DNA from: Ectocarpus siliculosus
Lineage: Eukaryota > Sar > Phaeophyceae > Ectocarpales > Ectocarpaceae
Reading direction: 5' to 3'
NCBI GenBank assembly: GCA_000310025.1
Contig: FN649728.1
Location: forward strand, 310,001-374,000
DNA length: 64,000 nt
Shown here: piece by piece, positions 58,278 through 64,000 of the stretch
How positions within the stretch are numbered: the stretch's first letter is position 1
How the letters are laid out: each line of letters starts with the position of its first letter
Made by a program: the position numbers and the translations under genes
Notes under the pieces: generated by a model
Seen by the model: the letters and a program-made list of their open reading frames with translations, nothing else
Told to the model about the DNA's origin: nothing
The model's database searches: none

Positions 58278-59339
58278 AAAGGGTGTTGTTAACCGCATGT
58301 ATTAGATCGCAGGGGCGACATCGGAGAGGAGGGGTAGGAGAAAGGAGGAGAAAGGAGGAGAAAGGACGGGCGCCAGGCCAAAACCAGTCGAAAGGGGGCC
58401 CGCAACTCGTATCCTCATGTCTCTCCTAGCATGTCCCTCAAGGTCATTCCCATCTGCAATGTACGACCCCGCCAGTATCGGTACAATCCGACCAATCTAC
58501 CTCCACGCACGAATACCCTCCCTTGGTTGTTCACGCCAGTGCCTAGCCATCCGTGGGTCGAAAGTATATCCGGAAAAACACCGAAAAAAACGCAAATCAA
58601 AAACAAGGGGAAACCCGCCGTCGGATCAAAACACTTCCGAAACTCAACGCCTTCACGCCAGTCATATCACGAGATTCCAACGGCCGTGCTGCAACATCAA
58701 GGCAAAACACTTCATCATATCCCCGCCCCAGGGTTCGCTCTACACGCCACGCGCGGGGGACTTCATAACATCCAACTTTGAGCAGCACAAAAACAACTCG
58801 ATCATGTCCCCACCACACCTTGGCGAGGCCGTACGATAAACTGGGCAAACAACCACTAACAAGCACCTGATTCTACTCTGCTGTCTCCATTCCAAACGAA
58901 AACACTGATATTCTCCGCCTTATGCCCTCCCTTGCGCAACAAGCTGCCTATTAGTTGAGGAACACCTCACGTGCCCTCCCTGGTGTGCCAACGCGCGCTC
59001 TCTACCCACCCTGTGGAGGCGTCTTTAAAACGTTAGGTGGGGTTATCCACCAGACAACCCAGTGGGCTGACGGCCCTAGAAGTACATACACACAACAATC
59101 ATCCAGAATTCGCTGAACAAAACAGACACATGATAAGACCATGCCTCCGGCCGTGGAAATACGACCGAAACCACTTTCTCGACCTCTGGTCACTCGCACT
59201 ACGTGGCACGTCTTTCAGCAGTCAAACACCTATTATAGTCATGTTCCAACTCAAATATGAATGCACGCGATACCTCCCCACGCGACTTGCATTGATGACA
59301 CTTCCGTTCCGCTGTTTTCGAACAAATAAATTGTTCCTC

Positions 59340-60150
59340 TGGCGTCCCTGACTGTGTGCCTGCGCATTCAAACTGCCGCGTTGCTGCCGACACACGACAT
59401 GGAAACACCAACGCTGCATTACCCCCGTTTCAATCTGGCGTCCCTAAGTGTACGCCCGCGTCCCTGACTATACGCCCAAGCACACAACTGGCCCGATTTT
59501 TGTCAACACGTCTGCCCAATTTGCAACAAAGACACGTCTATACTACGTACCACCTCATCAATTGTCCACGCAGGCAAAGTTGTTTCATCACCCGCGGACA
59601 CAATTGGAACCCTTCGACTGCAGTTCCCTTTCTGGCGTCCCTGACTGTGCACCAGCGTCCCTTACTGTACTCCCGGGCAATCCAACTGCAATCAAACTGC
59701 CCCGTTTCTCATAACTTCCGACCCATGTGGTCTCATACACGCACACTCATCACTCACTCAGCTAATAAATCGTTGATACGGAGTCGACGTCGCTGCTCTC
59801 GGGTGACTCGACCACTGCCAAAACCGTTTGCTTCTCCTTCTCCCCCACCGATGGGCACATGCAATTCTTGTGAACGAATCCCAAGCAGCTGTCGGACTTC
59901 GATACGTAGTTCTTCCTATCGGTGGTGCAGTCTTCAACGGGGGCGGCAGGATGCGGGGCAATTGCGTCACATTGCTGTATACAGCATCCTCGCCAAATCG
60001 TCACCGCCCCCAACACTGGAACCAAGCTCACCTCGAGGGATATCAATCCCTCCAGACTCCTTCGACCCCTCCTGTGACCCCTCTTGGCCGTCAGTACGCG
60101 TGCGGCCCGGAATGCTCGACATCCCGGCTCCGCCTGACGCCCCTGACTGT
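59340..60150. repeat. Dispersed GGCGTCCCTGACTGTGCGCC-type motif
   Basis: Degenerate copies near 59341, 59437, 59458, 59635 and 60138. On the minus strand they encode a recurring AQSG/THSQGR-like peptide, consistent with an internally repetitive gag-like protein of the LTR element. Confidence 0.5.
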
Positions 60151-60917
60151 GCGCCCGAGGCAAACTGGTTGACCCCAGCAGCGGCGCTTTCTCCTCCGCT
60201 CGACTCCTCCACCAACCAACCTACCCTGCAGGCGGGACCTACAAAACCCGCATCAGGGCGCTTTCCATACCCGGCACACTGCTGCTCTCTCCTCGAGCAG
60301 CGCGGCCCTCCCTCATGATCACCGCAGCATGAAGCTCCCGGTGGCTGCTCGGCGGAACCAACACCCTAATTCCGCCGCACCTGCTGTACCTCTTTCAGCA
60401 CAACCCGACTCCTCCTGGCCTCGCCCATCCGACTCGGCCCGCAGCAGCGATCGCAGCGTGCCCATCATCCCCGGTATCCCTGGCTCTCGTCTCTACTCGA
60501 GCCCCTGGTCTAAACCTGCGCGTCGTGTCGCTCAGTAAGGTGCTTCCCACCGGACACACACACACACCCCTGCTGCTGCGTCCCGACACCCAGCTGAACT
60601 CGGAAGATCACGGGCGGGCGCCTCCGGAGGACACATTCTAGAATGTTTGTGTATGCCCATGTTGTGTGAGTTCCAGAGTCCAAAGAAGAGTGTTGTTAAC
60701 CGCATGTATTAGATCGTAGGGGCGACATCAGAGAGGAGCATGAGGAGAAAGGAGGAGAAAGGAGGAATGCAAGGCCAAAATCAGTAGAAAGAGGACCCGC
60801 AACTCGTATCCCAAAGTCTCTCCTAGCATGTCCCGCAAGGTCATTCCCATCTGCGATATACGAAACCGCCAGTATCGGTACAATCCGACCAATCTACCTC
60901 CACACACGAATACGGGG

Positions 60918-61030
60918 GACTCTGTCGCGACACCGGTTTAGAGAGTTCCAGCGTCGACAATGATCTCATCAATACCCAGGCACTCGCGACTGCAGCTGCG
61001 AGCCTGACCCAGCTACGTGAAAGGTCCATG
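60918..61030 (-). pseudogene. Degenerate exon-1 copy, 5' half (E)
   Basis: ATG at 61029, MDLSRSWVRLAAAVASAW, then the same frameshift as in copy C, then IIVDAGTL and a stop. Completes copy D across the LTR element. Confidence 0.7.
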
Positions 61031-61252
61031 GCGTCTACACGAGATATGAGTGCTGCCGATGTGGCGTGCAGCTAGTTGTGTATGTGGTGTGTGGGTGCGT
61101 GAGCCCCTACAACTGTTAGTTGTCGTGTGGCACAAAACCTTCGCCAACATGGCGTAGAATACCGAGAGATGCATTCCGGGCTGAGATAAAGTAAACGGTA
61201 TATCAAAACACCCCCGACACAGGCAGGATCCATGTGTAGCTTCTATCGTCCG

Positions 61253-61450
61253 TTAATGACGTCCATCGAACACCGGAATCGGCTGAGAGCAGTGATAGTT
61301 GAGAGCACTGGTGTACGTGTGACTGATGTTTGTGTCGAAGTTCAGGGTGAATGGTTGGGCAGTACAAGGCGGAGTCCCGCACGTCTGATCGAAACGTGCG
61401 CCCGGCACAGCGATTCGAAATGCTTTCGACCCTCCATGTGAGATGCAGGG
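61253..61450 (-). CDS. Conserved coding-like segment, block-B copy
   Basis: Minus-strand peptide GSKAFRIAVPGARFDQTC and FTLNFDTNISHTYTSA, counterpart of 43536-43890. Replacements between the copies are mostly conservative. Function unknown. Confidence 0.35.
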   Translation of the reverse strand, partial: PCISHGGSKAFRIAVPGARFDQTCGTPPCTAQPFTLNFDTNISHTYTSALNYHCSQPIPVFDGRH

Positions 61451-61560
61451 ATTGGGATGGACATCATTTTTTTCGTGATTCCAGAGACCCCACTTTATGT
61501 CCATGCTTGGCCGATTGCTGGAACGACGAACATCTGTATTGCAGCATAGCTCATCCTTGA

Positions 61561-62259
61561 CTCTTCCTCTGTGAACCGAGACAGATTCGTTGTGCTGAAT
61601 TCCGAAGTAGCAAGAAATGAAATGCCACTAAACTCTGAGCTGCGAAGAAGCCCTGCCGCGCCTTTGTCGTCACGAATCACCGAAAAACCAATCAACTGGC
61701 CATTCGGTAAGCGTGTGCGAACTAGCTAGTGCGAACTACGGACTTCTGGCGTTTGTGTTCTTGTGTTTAACGCAGCAACACATCACACTTCTACATAAGG
61801 GTAGCAATTCTTCGTAATATCGATACACTGATCCGCGGAGCACTCGGCATCGTTTTAGATAGTTGAGGTTCGACCAGTGTGTTCAAGTTTGGAGTTGTTG
61901 GCTGTTTCTTGTGAGGGGTTTCTCCGGCGTGTGGTCCACTTCAGGCGGGCACCAGAAGAGACCCGCTCCCTTCAGTTCCATCGTAGGAGGCGTTTTACCT
62001 CGACCCATCTTGACCGAGCTTTGTCCACCGATATCCAATTGTTCAACCTCCAAGGTTTGGAGGTTGCTTCGCTTCTCAGCAAGGCTTCCCGAGCGTACAG
62101 CCCCGCGCCCCACGGCTGCAAGATGATCATCAACAAGCTAACCCTACATACGCACGTGTTCAAATCAACTGAGGCAAAGATTCATCATCTGTAGACATTT
62201 TCTAGTTTATCCCGTTCACACCAAACGCGGATATTGTCGCGTCACCACGACAACCGATT
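61561..62259. other. Spacer; no supported feature
   Basis: Overlapping short ORFs on both strands at 61863-62194, none with a recognisable domain or splice chain. Confidence 0.4.
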
Positions 62260-64000
62260 CTATTGATACCCTTTGGCCAACAACATATTGTACAGTAGTC
62301 GAATCCAGTGATCTATTGGCCCTGGAATACAGTAGTGTAGGCAGTCCGGGTTATCGTCTCCCCCCAAATGGAAGTCGGGACGAAGCAAGGTCGGTGTGTA
62401 GGCGTCTAGTTCCTTCCATCCATCCGTAGCGTTGATCAGAAAGGCCTCTTCGAGAATGGCATTGTATTCCGGGAATCGGCCCCACTGGTACTGGTGAGGT
62501 CCGCTCGCGACCAAGTCGAGGGCGGTATCAACATCAACGGGCCCGTCAAACGTCCTGCGGCGGTGGTCAAGCGGCGACGGTGGGGTGAAACGAAATGCGA
62601 CAAGATCGGTGATCGCTTCTGAGAACCTTCATGATGCAGGTGCAGCAGCTTGCCTCCCCGGATACGTCTTGAACGCCGCGCATGGGGTTGTCGAGCGAAT
62701 CTTTCTCCAGCACAACCGGTACGGGAGATGGATGGACACTCGCACTACCGCGATGCATGTGGACTTAAGAGTTGTAGAAATAACATTTTCCAACGCAGTC
62801 CTACACCAGTGCGACCGAGGAGTTGTCCCGTACCCTTTTAGTCACCTGTGTCCTCACTCTCTCACTCGTCTAGCCTCGCGCACTGACCTTTCGGTGCATG
62901 TTACACCGTGCCCTGGCGGGGTGTTTCTCACGATGAGAAGTGCATCATCTCCGTGGAGACGTTTCATGGACACCGTTAACTCTTTGCTTGCGGTCTCCAT
63001 CGAGTCTCTGTACTCGTCCAAGGATCTGGGGTGTGCCCCGCTGTTGATAATCAGCGTGTCGTACTCCTTGAGGGTGTCGTCGTCCGCGAACACTTCGCAC
63101 TGCGCGTTCCGTTTAGGGTTTCTTGAGTCACAGAACCCGTCCCAAAACGAACTCCGCCTCGTGGTAGTGTCAAGGAAGTCGTTTCGATAAAATGCAATTT
63201 TGACCTCCCCGTTGCATGCCCCCCACTTGCGGGCGTGATTGAGGTGGTACTTGGAGTGGACCTGTTCTGACGTCGCACGCAAGACCGAAACCAGCGTTCT
63301 CACCATGAGGTCGGTGATGCTGTCCCCTGAAACGAAGGCGGTGTGGAGGTGGAATGGAGGGAAGCGCCCATTGAGGCTGACTCCAAAGTTGAGACGGAAC
63401 ACGTCAGATGATTATCGACAGCCCAGGTCATGCTTCAAGCGTGCAGGTCCAGCCACATGCCCACTAGAATCGGTTTCCACGGCTCAGCGACGTTCCAGTG
63501 CAAGCCAAGTGAATACAGGGCATGTCTACCAGCTTTGTCAGGAGGCAGCGGCTTGACGGACACAAACCAACGCGGCAGGTTCGTCCCACACGAGCAACGC
63601 AGGGCTGGCAAGTGCAGGTTGCAACTTTTGCCAAAGGCTTAAGTTGCACAACGACGGGAGGGGTTGTCTCGTGTGCACGTAGGAGTATCACACTGGGCGG
63701 ACGCCGGCTTGCTACCATCCAGTCTATAGGGGAGATGTGACAACAGTGAGCTTCAAGCCACTCGAAGGCAACCCTAATTTGCTCGAACTCATACTCACAT
63801 CAGTTGCAGAGGGTATTCATAGAAACATAGCCAAATATCTGCAAGGCTATCCTGCTTGAACGACATGGTGATACGAATAATGAACCCGTTGGACAAATAA
63901 TCTAAATAGACATTTTCCACTTTGTTGTTTCAAGCTTGACGTAGACATTCCCAAGCTGCATTCCTCCAACGAACGAGACAGAGATGTTGAGGAAAGCACT
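62260..64000 (-). CDS. PC-esterase (PMR5/TBL-like acyl-esterase fold), 3' part
   Basis: Two firm exons. 63326-62888 enters in phase 1, giving GDSITDLM, the GDS motif with the nucleophilic Ser, and later NSGAHPRSL and RNTPPGHGVTC, ending at a GTCAGT donor in phase 2. 62618-62260 enters in phase 1 with AITDLVAFRF, then GRFPEYNAILEEAF, RPDFHLGG, the catalytic D-C-L-H (DxxH) in PDCLHYCIPGPIDHW, and a stop. One exon between 62619 and 62887 must exist to reconcile phases but is not resolved. A further possible upstream exon (LPRWFVSVKPLPPDKAG) lies near 63440-63620. This family acts on or transfers acetyl groups of cell-surface polysaccharides in plants (family knowledge); the substrate here is unknown. 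The 5' end is outside the window. Confidence 0.65.

Larger units (their letters stand above)
56433..60912 (-). mobile_element. LTR retroelement, probably non-autonomous, with a nested insertion
   Basis: LTRs: 60644-60912 (269 bp) and 56433-56474 plus 58278-58515, the second interrupted by a DNA transposon. Target duplication CGGGG at 56428-56432 and 60913-60917. The plus-strand LTR starts TGTTTGT and ends CACGAATA, so on the minus strand it runs TATTCG...ACAAACA. A purine run AAGGGAGGG adjoins the inner LTR edge on the minus strand, which suggests minus orientation. The 2.1-kb interior has no protease, RT or integrase; minus-strand frames give Ser/Gly-rich, gag-like peptides only. Confidence 0.75.
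47044..61560. repeat. Segmental duplication, right block
   Basis: Counterpart of 34888-43990. Colinear over the whole length when the TRIM (53317-53659), an unrelated ~400-bp insertion (53660-54062) and the LTR element (56433-60917) are removed. Confidence 0.9.

Noticed and set aside
59356-60318. 320-codon Ser/Pro/Thr-rich plus-strand ORF
   Set aside because: Lies antisense in the LTR element and reflects composition and the repeated motif; the minus strand is the likelier coding strand.
1-64000. CRISPR arrays, bacterial operons, rRNA or tRNA genes
   Set aside because: No regularly spaced identical repeats with unique spacers, no operon-like gene spacing and no complete tRNA or rRNA structure seen.

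Overview
The window is nuclear DNA from an intron-rich eukaryote. I infer a photosynthetic stramenopile, most likely a brown alga. The grounds are roughly 50% GC, many short phase-consistent exons with GTACGT/GTGAGT donors, single-LRR exons of 72 nt, discoidin modules of the kind found on alginate-active enzymes, a TRP-like channel, and a dense load of LTR elements. No species can be named from the sequence alone.

Layout. 1-4357: the first exon of a FAD-dependent oxidoreductase (minus strand), simple repeats, and a three-exon ankyrin-like gene fragment. 4358-13046: one full-length Ty3/gypsy element on the minus strand, with 261-bp LTRs, 5-bp target duplication, PBS, PPT, damaged gag, and protease-RT-RNase H-integrase interrupted by one stop codon. 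13047-20874: mostly non-coding, with a small Gly/Arg/Pro-rich membrane protein, a miniature LTR element (TRIM) and a MITE-like inverted repeat. 20875-32727: a large plus-strand gene for an ankyrin-repeat TRP-like cation channel. Its ankyrin exons were amplified as a tandem two-exon unit, and one intron contains a minisatellite, an assembly gap and corrupted sequence.

34888-61560 is a tandem segmental duplication on the minus strand. Each block carries a paralogous gene of at least 14 exons: signal peptide, two discoidin (F5/8 type C, CBM32-like) modules, a Pro/Thr linker, LRRs, then Cys-rich repeats. I infer cell-surface or wall-associated recognition proteins. The discoidin halves of the two genes are almost identical, introns included, while the LRR halves have diverged strongly. 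The right-hand block was later hit by a second TRIM copy, for which the left block preserves the empty site, and by a larger LTR element that itself carries a nested foldback DNA transposon. 62260-64000: the 3' part of a PC-esterase (PMR5/TBL-like) gene on the minus strand.

The most unusual signal is a recurrent micro-insertion, CTGCTG (or CAGCAG) bounded by TA on both sides. It occurs 12 times in 64 kb where about 0.1 is expected, and two internal alignments show it as an exact 8-bp presence/absence difference. Several frameshifts and stops (TRP gene, gypsy element) may be real decay or sequence errors; the corrupted stretch near 30.0-30.4 kb shows that assembly quality is locally poor.
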